Shown here piece after piece: positions 12,188 to 23,809 of a stretch of DNA of 64,000 bases; position 1 is the stretch's first letter, and each line of letters begins with the position of its first letter. Source of the stretch: Stichopus chloronotus (taxonomy: Eukaryota > Echinodermata > Holothuroidea > Aspidochirotida > Stichopodidae). The stretch lies in assembly GCA_021234535.1 (NCBI GenBank), contig CM037846.1, forward strand, positions 19,175,814 through 19,239,813, given 5' to 3'. The notes beneath the pieces were generated by a model, which saw only the letters and a program-made list of their open reading frames with translations, did not search any database and had not been told where the DNA came from. The position numbers and the translations under genes were made by a program.

Positions 12188-12281
12188 GTGGTTTTTTCTC
12201 ACCCCGTTTGTGGTGGGGCGCACCCAATATCAATTCTAAGCCCACCACGGCGGCCCACCACAAACGGGGTGCGAAAACCAC
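12188..12281. mobile_element. 94-bp foldback MITE-like hairpin
   Basis: ACCCCGTTTGTGGTGGG in the left arm (12188-12217) pairs with CCCACCACAAACGGGGT in the right arm (12254-12281). The arms together give about 28 bp of nearly perfect pairing around a 36-bp centre. No clear target duplication. Confidence 0.7.
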
Positions 12282-12289
12282 GTGCTATA

Positions 12290-13319
12290 CAACTCTCCTG
12301 CCAAATGTTGCACAGTATTCATAAACGAAAAGTCGAGGACTTTGTCTGCTATGAAATTTTCATTCCTACCTCACATTAGGCACGACAAACTCAAAATAAG
12401 CATTGTACAATTAACTCCGAGAACTTTGATTCCGGAAAATTGTAGTAGGCCTACTTCTATTGCATTTTTGTTTTGAGGTAAAATGTTTTAAAGGACTGTA
12501 GCACTCTTTGTGGTTCCCTTATGTGGGAGTTTTAACTCATAATAAATCACTGGGTATCTGTCCATCTGGAAGTCTTCTAATCGAATCCATGATATCAATT
12601 ATAATTGTTTCAATTTTACTTATATTAATTATGTAATCAAAATAAATAAAAAGAAATCGTAAAACAAAGGTAAAATGTAAAAAAAGTTATGATTAATCTT
12701 ACCTGGCCCATTGTCCGTGCATGGTTACCTTAACCTACAATAGTTGAAAGATTTAAAATTAGGTATCAAGTGCAAAGTTCTCGAACCGTTTTAGGAAACC
12801 AATAAACTGTGATTAAAATATTACAGGGGATAGTCTTTTGGTACTGACTCTAATATACCAACAAATTTTTAAAGTTGTTTTGTGAGACTGGAAATATAAT
12901 TTTTTTTCTGAGGGTAATCAATGCTTATAACGTTACAGTCTACCGAATAAATAAATAAAAAGCAACAATGATGTCACTTTCATCGAGGACAATACCACGC
13001 CTCCTGAATTTGCTTTTTTTGCATTTTTTTTACAACAGTTCGACAACGTACATTGCAGCTGGTTATGTGGGCTGCACAATGTCCGTGTACATACATGTAC
13101 ACATAGATTGAGTTAAAACCAGGGTTACAAGATTTGATGGACTGGGGTGGGCTATTAGTCGAATTGGTGTAAAAAAGAACTTAACCGGTGGGACAATTTT
13201 TTCTTCAGATTTTCAAAATATCGTGTTACAAATAACTTGTTAATCTCTACAAAATTTTGAACCTTCCGATTTCCTGAACGTATTGCTTCTAATAGCATCA
13301 CCTTTGCATGACGAACTAA
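12290..13319. other. No gene recognised
   Basis: AT-rich, stop-dense in all frames, several single-base runs. Confidence 0.45.
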
Positions 13320-13655
13320 GACAAGATCACATGCGAGATGTCAAGTTATTGTGGTAGAACAACTTGCTCTCTCTAAAAAAAATGCAACTTGTCGACTGAG
13401 ATACCGACTGATGCTAACTCGACATCTTGGGAAAAAAAATGTCACATTGTCGAGATACCTTGTTAGGAATAACATGTTACGTCGACAAAATTTTGCAACT
13501 TGTATACGGTGACATGCTGTAGATTTATGCGACCTCGACATCTTGTGTAAAAGATTAGAAATTGTCGAGATATCATTTACAAGTATGTTATCTCGACAAA
13601 ATTTTGCAAATTATCGAGATACCGACTTAAACGTCAACTCGACATCTCGGAATAA
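13320..13655. repeat. Degenerate palindrome-rich array built on TCGAGATA / ATGTCGAG words
   Basis: CTCGACATCT, TTGTCGAGATA and GTCGACAAAATTTTGCAA recur in alternating orientation about every 80-100 bp (13390-13660). Neighbouring CTCGACA and TGTCGAG words can pair. Confidence 0.65.
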
Positions 13656-13659
13656 TTCC

Positions 13660-15609
13660 TTGGCTCACGCAAATTAATTTTGAAAAGAAAAATGATAAGT
13701 TACGTATCATGTACGTCTCAAGGATCTTCTTACCTCGAATATATTGATGTTCATAGGCTAAAATTAATTTGATATATTACATGAGAGTACCGTATACCGA
13801 CTTTATAACTCTCAATGACGGGGAAAACTTCAAGGTCAATTTGGTTAGGAAATAATAAGGTTGTTACCGACGGTAGACCACGAGAAGGAAAAATTTTTCT
13901 ACTCATAAATCGATTTAATTAATTTTGAAAAAAAGAAAATGGAAACGGTATAGCCCACTACGTAATGGTATTATCGACGGTGTAACGTACGGTCATTTAG
14001 GCCTATGAGAAAAATAAGTTCCATTTTATAAGTTTTCTTATCGAGGGTACAGACCACTTGAATACCACGAAGAAGAGCAACCCTTCTACTTCATTGTGGT
14101 ATCAACCGGATATCCAGCTAAATCAATTACTCAAATAAACTTATTTTAAACAATTCAATTTTCATATATTATGTAACAGTACCACAAACCGACTGTGCAG
14201 CTGTTACTCACCTGGAAAAATTCAAGATCATATCACTTGTCGTCAAGACCGGTTTTGTAACCAAAGCCTACACCGTGGACATTAACCCAGCCCCTCAAAC
14301 GACTTCATGACTGAAATTGATTTTGAAAAAGGAAATATTTTTTGTAAATATTTAGGTATCTGTTACACTACCCTCTGCATGAAGCTCTCAGTTGGTCCAC
14401 CTTTACAATTCTTTCTCTTTTTAATTCGAATGAACACAGTTTGTATTATTTGCTGTTTCTTCAACTTTGCTTTTTTCTGAGAAGTAAAATCATCACTAGA
14501 AAGGACAAGTTCCCTTTTTCTTGTCATTATTACTTGAAATGACACTGCAAACCTGTTAAAGCAAAGAGTTTAAAATAATTATCCACAATGACTTCAATAT
14601 TTTGGTTTTCTCAGAACTTCGAGTCGTGATAGTGCTTCTAGTGCAAGTACTTTTGCGCATAAAAGTCGATGTTATCACTAAAATACTGTAAATCAAATGA
14701 AATAATATTCTCTTTTCTCTCTTGTTACTGTTTTTTGATGCCCCATTAATAAACATACGATGCAGTGCTGAGAGTCGTTTTAAACAATGGAGGAACTTGA
14801 AATTTCTACTTTTTGTTTGCTACATGACCTCCCTGCGAACATGTTCGCATCATATGTATCACAACAGACACAGGAACAAACAGGAATAAGCAGGTTTCTC
14901 TGTGGTCACAGGGTGCCAAAGACTGTAGCGTCCATCTTTTGACTATGATTACATGTTTTTCTGTGGGCACTATTATTTCTGTGGGCCCACTGTGTGTATA
15001 CTATACCCTATTGGCTGCTGTTAATGGCTGCATGCTACCCTCGACCTGGTATTCAAGTTGCAGCATTGTGGAAAATTCAGCTGTTCAGGGCCTGGAAGCT
15101 ACCATGATGCAAGGTTGTAAGTAATCAGGGTAATATAACCCCAGCTTCAGTTCATGCAACAATTTTTTCCATCCTCCATCGTGTAATCTTTTTAAAATTT
15201 GTGTAATGAAGATAGCCATAAGCCTAATTTAAAATAATGACCGGACATCCTTTGTAGGCCCAGACTAACTAGGCCCAGCCTAACTAGCCTAGGCTAAGCT
15301 TGACGTCAGAAGGGAACCTAACAACTGTTAAGCCTTACATGTTAGTACCAATTTAGCAATAGTTCGCGAATAATCATACATTCATTGTACAAATACAGCG
15401 AACAACCATTGAGTTAGGGAAACGGTACTAATTTAGAATCCGTACTAATCGGACAAGGTATCAGATAACTAAAAGAGTTCACATAGCGTCTATGTCTTAT
15501 TGAACTTTTTTTTTCTTTTGCTAGTTTTTTTTATCTTTTTTAGTTTTCCGAAATTACCGATTTTGTGTGCAATGATCAACATGTAGTGACACCTGTGGAA
15601 GAAGTGATA
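13660..15609. other. No gene recognised
   Basis: Stop-dense. The minus-strand frames of 60-66 codons near 14363-14756 are lysine-rich chance frames. GTAGGCCCAGACTAACTAGG-type words near 15257-15295 are simple local duplications. Confidence 0.45.
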
Positions 15610-15722
15610 GATTATTCCTGAAAGAGAAGTATAGGTGAGAGGAGGATTTGAAACTAGGATGTCACAATAACTGGTGCATCATAACTAGTCTTACGCATAA
15701 CCCACTACGCTGCAAGAGCGGT
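15610..15722 (-). mobile_element. tRNA-derived SINE (head), minus strand
   Basis: On the minus strand the sequence has a box A-like GCGTAGTGGGTTATGCG close to its start and a box B-like AGTTTCAAATCC about 45 bases later, the internal promoter layout of a tRNA. The cloverleaf is degenerate, and it is embedded in repeat DNA, so a SINE head is likelier than a functional tRNA gene. The SINE body and tail are not defined. Confidence 0.6.
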
Positions 15723-15824
15723 TGTGGTGGTTGAGTGTTCGAAAATGCATACAATTCACAAAAGCGTGATCCAACGTAGTCATATAACAGTCTATGTATA
15801 TTCATATACAATAAATAAGTACAG

Positions 15825-15853
15825 TACCGTCTCATCCAAGTTGACACGAGACG
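15825..15853. mobile_element. Mariner-type terminal inverted repeat, left
   Basis: TACAGTACCGTCTCATCCAA and following bases to GTTGACAC are the exact inverse (one mismatch) of the sequence ending at 23689. The TA|CAGT start is typical of Tc1/mariner elements. Inward follow GGACGAAGTGGACGAG words. Confidence 0.6.
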
Positions 15854-17489
15854 CGGACGCGGACGAGTTCCAACAAAAACGGACGAAGTGGACGAGTAAA
15901 AAAATACAGCCAAATAATGGAACAGTCCAATCCGTCCGCAGAGGGACGATCTTTGAACACAAAGGGACTTGTAACCTTATCTGTCTAATCTGTGAAAGGC
16001 AAACACAATCAATAAAGAGCCTTTGTGTAGGAACTCGTCCATGTAAGCGACGATGTGGACGAGTTTTACTTACACATTGTTTTTAGTTCTAGTGAGCAAG
16101 TTTCCGCAGAAACGTGTAAACGATGAGTATAAAAACAGGTCCTGGTAGTACGGTAATCGAGGCCTGCCTATTTATACTTTGTTTTGTCATCAAACGATGT
16201 AGCAATTACTCACAGTTGTGTAATGTTAATCAGCTAATAGAATGAAGAAACAGCATGAAGCAAGGAAATCAGCTAATTTAATTTTAGCAAAGCAATATCG
16301 ATGTAAAGATTTTGTCTTTCTTCTTTTGGAAAACTTGATGTAGACATTCCTACTGATTGCCTTTCGCAAATGGTAGCAAATGGTGTAGGATGAATGAGTT
16401 GCTTACCATTCAAGTTGAGATTCACATTTTCGAGACAATCGCAACGAACCTCGATTGGCACAGTATAATCCATATATTCCATGACCTTAAATTAGTCGCC
16501 ATATTGGGCACACATGTTCTAATATCAGTTTCCTATCTTCAAATTTTCTTTACTGAACGTGCACACCACGTACACCCTTTTACAAACCCATCAACTGGTT
16601 TGCTTTCAAGTTTGAAAATTAGGCCTGTTCATGGATAATACCACGCAAGCATAGTTACGCAACAGTACGTGTAGATCACGTTCAATTGATGCCATACAGC
16701 ACCTGTACCAAACAATGTTTGTTCCTACTGCAGGGTTGCGCGGGAAATTGGCGGTCATGGTAAAATGTGGGCTGTGTTTTGGTGACCTACGAATGACCCC
16801 TATAATTATCATACAACTGATTACCAAGAATGTCCTACGTTAGCAAATGTCGACGGTCGCGTTATATCTTGGCAACTTGCCATGAAATGTTGTAACAGCA
16901 GTAACAAGGCAATAGCCCGTAATCTGGCCAATTGAAGAACAGATGAGTAAAATCAGCAAACGAAAAAGTAGAATATAAAAAATATCCATCTCTCTGCAAA
17001 TGCGGAAACAAGTTGTCTTGTTTGTACGGCAATGTAGGATACATGTAGACCTTCTAGGCGTATTGTGCACGTGAATGCACTTTCAAATCGACATTTACAC
17101 ATTGTGAAGAAACAAAAAGGGGTGAAATAAATACGACATCTGTCGACACAAGATTGCGGGATGTATACGCATTGTGCGAGATGGGCATGCCCATGTATGG
17201 GAACATGATGGGAACCAAGCTGCTACTCAGTCATATACTGCTCCTACAGTATGTAAAGTTCTATATATATATATATATATATGGTTTAAATAATAGATCA
17301 AGTGCATGGACGGTTACTGTAGCTGCACAGGATCTTTGAAATGTGAATTAACCTGTAACCTACTATTGCTGCATGATCATATCCCTAGAGCACATGACCT
17401 TTGCTTCCCAGTTGAAAATCCATGACAGATTGACACCTGTAGGAGCTGATTTTGGATAAGTGGTCTGGGAATAAGGACAGAAATTTATT
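15854..17489. other. No gene recognised; starts with GGACGA-word region
   Basis: 15850-16070 holds GGACGA/TCGTCC words in both orientations belonging to the mariner-type ends. The rest contains only short overlapping frames. Confidence 0.4.
17262..17282. repeat. (AT)n microsatellite
   Basis: About ten TA dinucleotides. Confidence 0.9.
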
Positions 17490-17517
17490 ACCGCCGATTT
17501 TGCCCAAAATCGGCGGT
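17490..17517. other. Perfect 13-bp-stem hairpin with 2-base loop
   Basis: ACCGCCGATTTTG and CAAAATCGGCGGT are exact complements separated by two bases. The GC-rich stem stands out in AT-rich DNA. It is not followed by a T run, and no gene neighbours it. Confidence 0.75.
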
Positions 17518-18039
17518 TAAACCAGCCTGTGTCTCTAACGGAGCCATCACCCTAATGTGTTTGGCAGGCGAAGTAAAAACGAAATGTCTTGAAATTCTAA
17601 CTCTGTGTGTAAACAAAGGGCGTAGTATGGTCTAAGCCCGATCAAGGGAGATAGAGTGTGACTCTTCGATATGATGAAACTGACCCATTAGAACCCGGCT
17701 ATAGGTTTAGTTAATCTCGCCCTTGAGTGAAATGTTTATTCTTAGACCTTACTTGCGTTATTCAGAATGGCAATGTGATAAATTGGTGCACAGCATTGAA
17801 TATATACTGGTCTTAATTAAGTGCCAACTATTTTATACATTCAATCAACGGTCTCCTTAGAAAGCCGCGTGGAATCCTGTACTTTGATTTTGGGCCTTGC
17901 CTTAACACTGTGCAAAGGTTTAAAGGCTCAAACGGAACGATAGTGTGCTGCCTACCGTTATCTACTTGAATATTGATTCGTTTATGCCCTCTTTCAAGCA
18001 GCAGAAAAGTTCAAGTTTAGTTTAAGTTTGCAATAAGCA

Positions 18040-19800
18040 CAATACGTCTGGCATCCGCTTATGCACCGGTACATTCCATAATGCGAAATAAACCGTCAGT
18101 TAATGCTTTCAGTCTAATATCGCTTTACTTTGGAAGCGCCAAACCTTAAATATTCTAGCCTAGCACGTCGCGGGTTTTACAAGGTATTATTTCAATATTT
18201 CCTATGCCGGTTTGGTCTCATTTCAAAACGCCACGCCAACTCCGAGTATCTCCTATTACGTTGAAAAAACGTCGACCTGCGCCGCTCGTCTAAGACGAAA
18301 GGAATTTGCACCTGTTAAAATGCTAACCTCTGATTGGCTCTTGCAGAGATTCATTCATAACTTCCTTTACTACTATAAGTGCAATGGAAGGGATGGTCTG
18401 AAAAGTTAAAAAATTATGACATTGATGGTACTTTGGTTAGTAGCTCTATAAAGCACGCACTTTACACCATTTTTTGTTGGGGTTAAAATGTATGATGATA
18501 TCAATGTTTACGGCGGTAAAGTTATATCACCGTGTTCAGATACATCCCTGTGCAAATTCACGTCGGGGTGTCCCACTTTCTTATATCTTTTCGTTTGTAG
18601 TAACATGGAATTCTATGGCTCTATGGTTCGAACGATCAAGAATGAAATATTTTTAGTGGTAACATATTCGCACCGTATTCGCACACATGGCCATAATATT
18701 GACAAGGCCAAATATTTGACACTTTGTATTCGCGTTGACACAGCCAAGAGTGCACAAAATGTTAAACACTGGCCAGATCCTGTTAAAGAGCGGCATCTCC
18801 CTAGTCAAACCAGATGTGACTATCCCGCATCTGTTTATGCAATCCCGCATCCCTTTGCGCACATCATATGAAAGTTATCTGTTCAAGGAACGAAAGTAGC
18901 AATTTTGCATCAGTATGTGAAACCTAGCATCTACTAGCGTTTAAGCTCCTCATGTCCTCCATGGTATTATTTCAGTAACATTTTTACGCCGGTTTGGTCT
19001 GACTTTTGACTCAGTTTTATGAGCAGCGTTAACACAGAATGTCAAACCAGGGGCAGATGTCGTTAGTGTGGCATCTCCCTAGTAAAACCATACGTGATTG
19101 TCTCGCACCTGTTTATGCAAACACGCATCCCTTTGTGCACATCGTATGAAAGTTATCTGATTCGAGTAACAAAACTAAGCAATTTTGCGTCTGTATGTGA
19201 AGCCTGGCATCTGCTTAGGTATACGATACTTTAACCGGTCAGTTAAAGTTCCTTCAATCTAAGAACACTTGAAGTCAGCAGATTGAACTAGCGTTCCACC
19301 TCACACGTGGTGTTATTTCAGTGTTGTTTTTCTTTCATGCCCGTCTGGTCTCACCTTTTTAAACTCAGTCTCCTTGTGTTAACACAGAACGCGAAACCCA
19401 ACCTATCTCGCGCATATCTTTTGCACACCATCTTCAAGTTATCCAAGAAATGTTTAAAAAAAATATGAAAAAAAAAACGTAGCAGTCTTGCATCTGTATA
19501 TGTAACCTCGCATCTGCTTATGTATATTCAGTATTTCCTGAATTAAACCTTAAGTTAAAGTTCCTTCAATCTAAGATTGCTTTAATTTGTTAGTTTTAAA
19601 TTTAAATTATTCTAACTTGGAACTTCGGACATCTTACACGAGGTTATTTTCAATATTTTAATGCCGGTTTTGTCTCACTTTTGACTGTGTCTTCTTAATA
19701 GCGTCAACACAGATCGCCAAACCAAATGTGACTATCTCGCATCTTTATATACAAGATCGGATCCACTATTTTACTCGAAATAAGCGATTATTTAAAATTC
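18040..19800. repeat. ~340-bp degenerate tandem repeat, four to five units
   Basis: GGTATTATTTCAATATTTCC, ATGCCGGTTTGGTCTCA, GCGTTAACACAGA and ATGTGACTATCTCGCATCT recur in the same order. The first word is near 18184, 18962, 19312 and 19643. Short open frames inside are not conserved between units, so no gene is called. Confidence 0.75.
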
Positions 19801-22800
19801 AGTTTGTTAGAGAAAGCTTCAGTTTGAATGGTTCTAACGTAGACTCCCCTTAGGTACATTGATTATTTTACGTACATAGACTTTACTTGACGGCTTCAAG
19901 AATTTCGTCTTGGTAAATTGTGTTAGGTAATTTGTGCTCGCAAAGGATCCATGAAAAACCTTTGCAGTCTCACCTTCGGACACGTTTAACCCAAGGGTGG
20001 AACTAGCCACTGCTCCAAGAGGCGGGGGTGGGGACAAACAAAGCGCACCAAAGTTTCACCACGCTCTGGCGGAACCATTTTCTTATGAAACTCCAGTTGG
20101 AGCCCAAGTGGCGAAACGTTGTTGAAAAGAATGAGCAGTGATCCCTTCAGTTTTACAATTTCAACTCTTTGCAGGGAAGCGAGAGGTTATTTGTTGTCAA
20201 TGCGATGCAGATATTTAGAGGATTACTAACACCCTAACTGAAGAAAGTTAATTCTTTTTGTGTTTGTTGTTTTTGTTTTCGATCGGAGGGGAGTCATTTG
20301 TTGTCTCACCCAGATATCTCTAAACTACTGCCAAAGAAGCTGGGTAACAAAAGTTTCTATAAACACGAGTCAAGAAGATTTGCAAATACTAACAAGATAG
20401 AATCTAAATTATCCGAAACCCCTACCTCTCCCCCGAGGTGTTACTAGATGGAGATCCATCGGAAACTTTAATTTATGCTAATCTAATGAGATTGACCTCA
20501 GAGGAGAGACTTAATCCTTTAATTGGGGATTATTGAACTAAAGGGCATTGAAAACCTTTGTCTAATATCTAGGCAACCTCATCTGCTAATTCATACCTAC
20601 AGCGACCCCAACAAAATGGATTATTTCAAGGAATGCTTAAATGTCTAACTAGTTGCCGACAGTCAAGTACGAAACACTATCCTGACATTCAAAACGACTG
20701 TTTATTGCCAGGAAACCTAATGATGCTGGCTATACACCAATGCTACATGATCTATGCAAATGAACAAAAGAAGTATAAGACTAAACTTTGCCGTCGATTT
20801 TTGACTTATATTCGCATTCGCTCGCATGACCTAAAAAACACCCTCATTTTGAGCAAGTTGTAGGGTACTAGACAAGTATGTTGAAAACAGCGTCAAAACG
20901 CGTCGCAACTCTTAAATTAATTTACAGCTTAAGCGACTGGCAATGTTAAGGCAAGGGTTGGAAACCGTGCGAACCACCCGAACCTGGTCCGCATCCTCGC
21001 ATAAAATCCAGAGCCAGACACAGAAAACAAAGATAAAAAAAATCGAAAATAAATAAAAAGAAAAAAATGTACGGAAGAAACGAACAATTCTGGAAAAGCT
21101 GTAAAACATCGAGACTTAATTCTTTTGTTACACACCAAATTATGCAAACTATCGTCATCAGCAAATTTTCTACGTTCTGACCAACACGCTTGAGCACATA
21201 CTACCGTGTATGTGTGGAGGCTTTTCCTTTTTTTTCCTTAGCTGCGTGCGCATTTGCTTGCCGAAATGAAAAGCCCCGGCGAAATAGGTGAAAATGCAGG
21301 GATTGGTTGTTCACAAAATGCAGTTGATTATTCGAGGAAAGTAGTGCAAGCTCCTCCCCAACCCCCCAAAAAGGAGAAAAAAGAACCGCTGTTGTCACGG
21401 GCAAACACTGTAAGCCTGGCAACCTGCCAAGAGCTAACAAAAACTTGCTCATCGTCGAAAAAAAGAAAAAGTTTTGAATAGGACCGCAACGAGGGGTGGG
21501 GTGAAGAAAGACCAATCATCTTTTTACTTTTATTTTGTTTTTGCTCTATCAATACTAGTGGGCGTGGAATAATGAAAACGTTGCAATAGTTCATGAACAG
21601 TACATCAAACCTCCCTGATCAAACTACTGTAACACAGTGCGGTATGTTTGCCAGTTCAAGATATCCGCCCACTGCATGAAAATATGGAAGTAATACACAC
21701 ACCTGGTCTATAACCATAGCCGATATCTGAAGTTGCTTATGCCATGCTGTTTAGCTACCAATCATATCTTAGGGTCATCCGACTAACTCCGCCTTCATAG
21801 TCCTTTTAAAATTTACTACAATTTCATTGACGGTGTTTTTCAACGTTGGAAACCCAGCAGCCCGAGAAACGGCGCGAACTTTTGCAAACACATTTCCAGT
21901 ATTCAACATCTGGTGGGCGGTCCTGTCATAGCCGCATGCAGGTCTACTGTATATACACAATGCATAAAGAAAAAAGACGGGCAGCAGGGCCGCGCGGGTT
22001 TACAATCGGACCTGTTTTACAGCGGGTAACGGCAATAACTTACTTTGATATCCCAACTATTTTTTACCATTGTTGCATTCAGTTGGCGCCAACTAGCTCA
22101 GCTGTGGAAAAAAAAAAAACTGGGTTTTGATGTTTTAACATGATACTGCTTAGGCTGCACGATCACAGATATTCTGCAAAGCACGGGTAGTTAATGTTTG
22201 TTGCATCAAAGATTTTACCATCTTTGGTTGAATCTACAAAGTGTTTCGCGATTCACGCATCTGTGTAGGCCATGACTTTAGCAGCTATGACATGATGTTT
22301 TACAAAATGTCTATGTAATTATGGAACTTGTGAAATTAACTGGATTATCGGATTTCTTCAACCAAATATCACAGGTAAAATGTATTTTGATATTTACTAA
22401 CATTTTTTTATTGCCTTGGATGTTCGATTGCAAATGTGCTAGGGATAAGCAGAGTCTATTACAAACTGCTGTTCCTATCCCTAGCTGTAGCTTCTGCCGT
22501 TTCCTGACTATTGAAGAAACATGGCCACGGTTATTATCAACATCCTAGATGAGGGTGTTGTAGTTAGGAGTCAATAGACAGTATGTAGCACATTAGAATA
22601 TTGTCCACTTTTGCGACAAATGTGAACGGAATACTTAAGTTCGTTAGGGTTGGTTTCACAGTACCTACGCAGCTGTAACTCAGTATTTTGATATGCAATG
22701 AACCCAAAATCTTTCAGAGACTTCTCCCCCTGGACATCCGCAAGGGGTACAGCACACCGGGGCCCTACTGAGCCGGGCCCACGCCGATTTGTTCACAGGT

Positions 22801-23460
22801 TAGAACGTTTTGCGTGCTAGATAGATGCACAAACGCTAGCGGGAAGTCGGATGATTTTTAATCGCCCAAGTCAGTTCGCGGGAAATTGAGCAAGGTTTGC
22901 CAATTTTGGGCTACTGTAAGTTCAATTCCAAATGCTTTGTTGCGTAATTGAAATACTTTTATTTTACACAACTACATATTCGGACATTACCTGTCTGGTG
23001 GGTTTAACTTTTCTAATTACTAGCCTAGCTGTGGAAATAATTGGTTTGGGAGTTACTACGAGGGTACTCTTACATTAAAATTATTTCAAAAAATAGTTTC
23101 CACAAAATAGGTTGTAACTTTGAACTACTGCACATGAATGTGGTTTTAAAATCGGACCCTTTGTACAACTAAACTTCGTAAAAAGGTCACAGCGTACTGC
23201 CACTCTTACATGTGTAGTTTGCAAATAAAGAATAAGTTAACATGTTCGGGAAGAACAAAAAAAAAAAAATCGGTATAGGCTGACAATTTTACTTCTACAT
23301 TTCAATGTTATGCTAGCGTAAAGATGCGGCAAATGTAGTTCTATATTTACATTGAGGATTACTCAATAATATCTGTCTGGTATAAAGGAAATTCACCCAT
23401 GCGTAGTTTATTCGTCCCTCACATGTCACTGGCAACTTAATACAACATCCTAACTGATTG
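19801..23460. other. No gene recognised
   Basis: A frame at 22321-22374 opens with ATG and meets CAG|GTAAAA after 18 codons (MELVKLTGLSDFFNQISQ), which would suit a first coding exon, but no continuation is visible. GGGCCC occurs twice 15 bp apart near 22762-22783. Overlapping minus frames at 20912-21594 lie on one repeat-poor, A/T-skewed stretch and are not supported. Confidence 0.35.
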
Positions 23461-23661
23461 TAGATCTGCCCAAAATCACTGCCGCTATCGCAAATCCGAT
23501 CTGTTTTGCGGTGGACGATATTCCGTCCGAGGGGACGAATTCATTGTTACAAGCTAAACGGACGAGTTTGTTACTTCCAGTTGACTGCATAATAGGGGGA
23601 TTTTTGCGCGGACGAAGTGGACGTGTTGTGGACGATGTTTGGCAATTTGGACGCGGACGAA

Positions 23662-23690
23662 GTGTCAACTTGGACGAGACGGTACTGTAT
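23662..23690. mobile_element. Mariner-type terminal inverted repeat, right
   Basis: GTGTCAACTTGGACGAGACG followed by GTACTGTA pairs with the repeat at 15825-15853. GGACGAAGTGGACGTG and related words precede it. The pair may bound a 7.9-kb non-coding element or be two separate relics. Confidence 0.6.
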
Positions 23691-23694
23691 CTAT

Positions 23695-23806
23695 CCCCTA
23701 ACCCTATCCCCCAACCTTATCCCCTAACCTTGAATCATGACACCTGACCCGATCCCCTGACCCGATCCCCTGACCCGATGCCCTGACCCGATCCCCTAGC
23801 CCTTTT
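23695..23806. repeat. C-rich tandem tract, 14-bp unit CCTGACCCGATCCC
   Basis: Four near-identical 14-bp units follow a looser CCCTAACCCTATCCCCCAAC segment. The first half resembles, but does not match, the animal telomere repeat CCCTAA. Confidence 0.8.
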
Positions 23807-23809
23807 TAC

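Noticed and set aside
15610..15722. Functional tRNA gene
   Set aside because: Box A and B-like words are present, but the stems are too degenerate and related copies occur in repeat arrays. A SINE fits better.
22321..22374. Possible first coding exon MELVKLTGLSDFFNQISQ
   Set aside because: Has an ATG and a GT, but 18 codons with no partner exon is within chance.
23695..23806. Interstitial telomere
   Set aside because: Only one or two CCCTAA words are intact; most of the tract is a different 14-bp unit.
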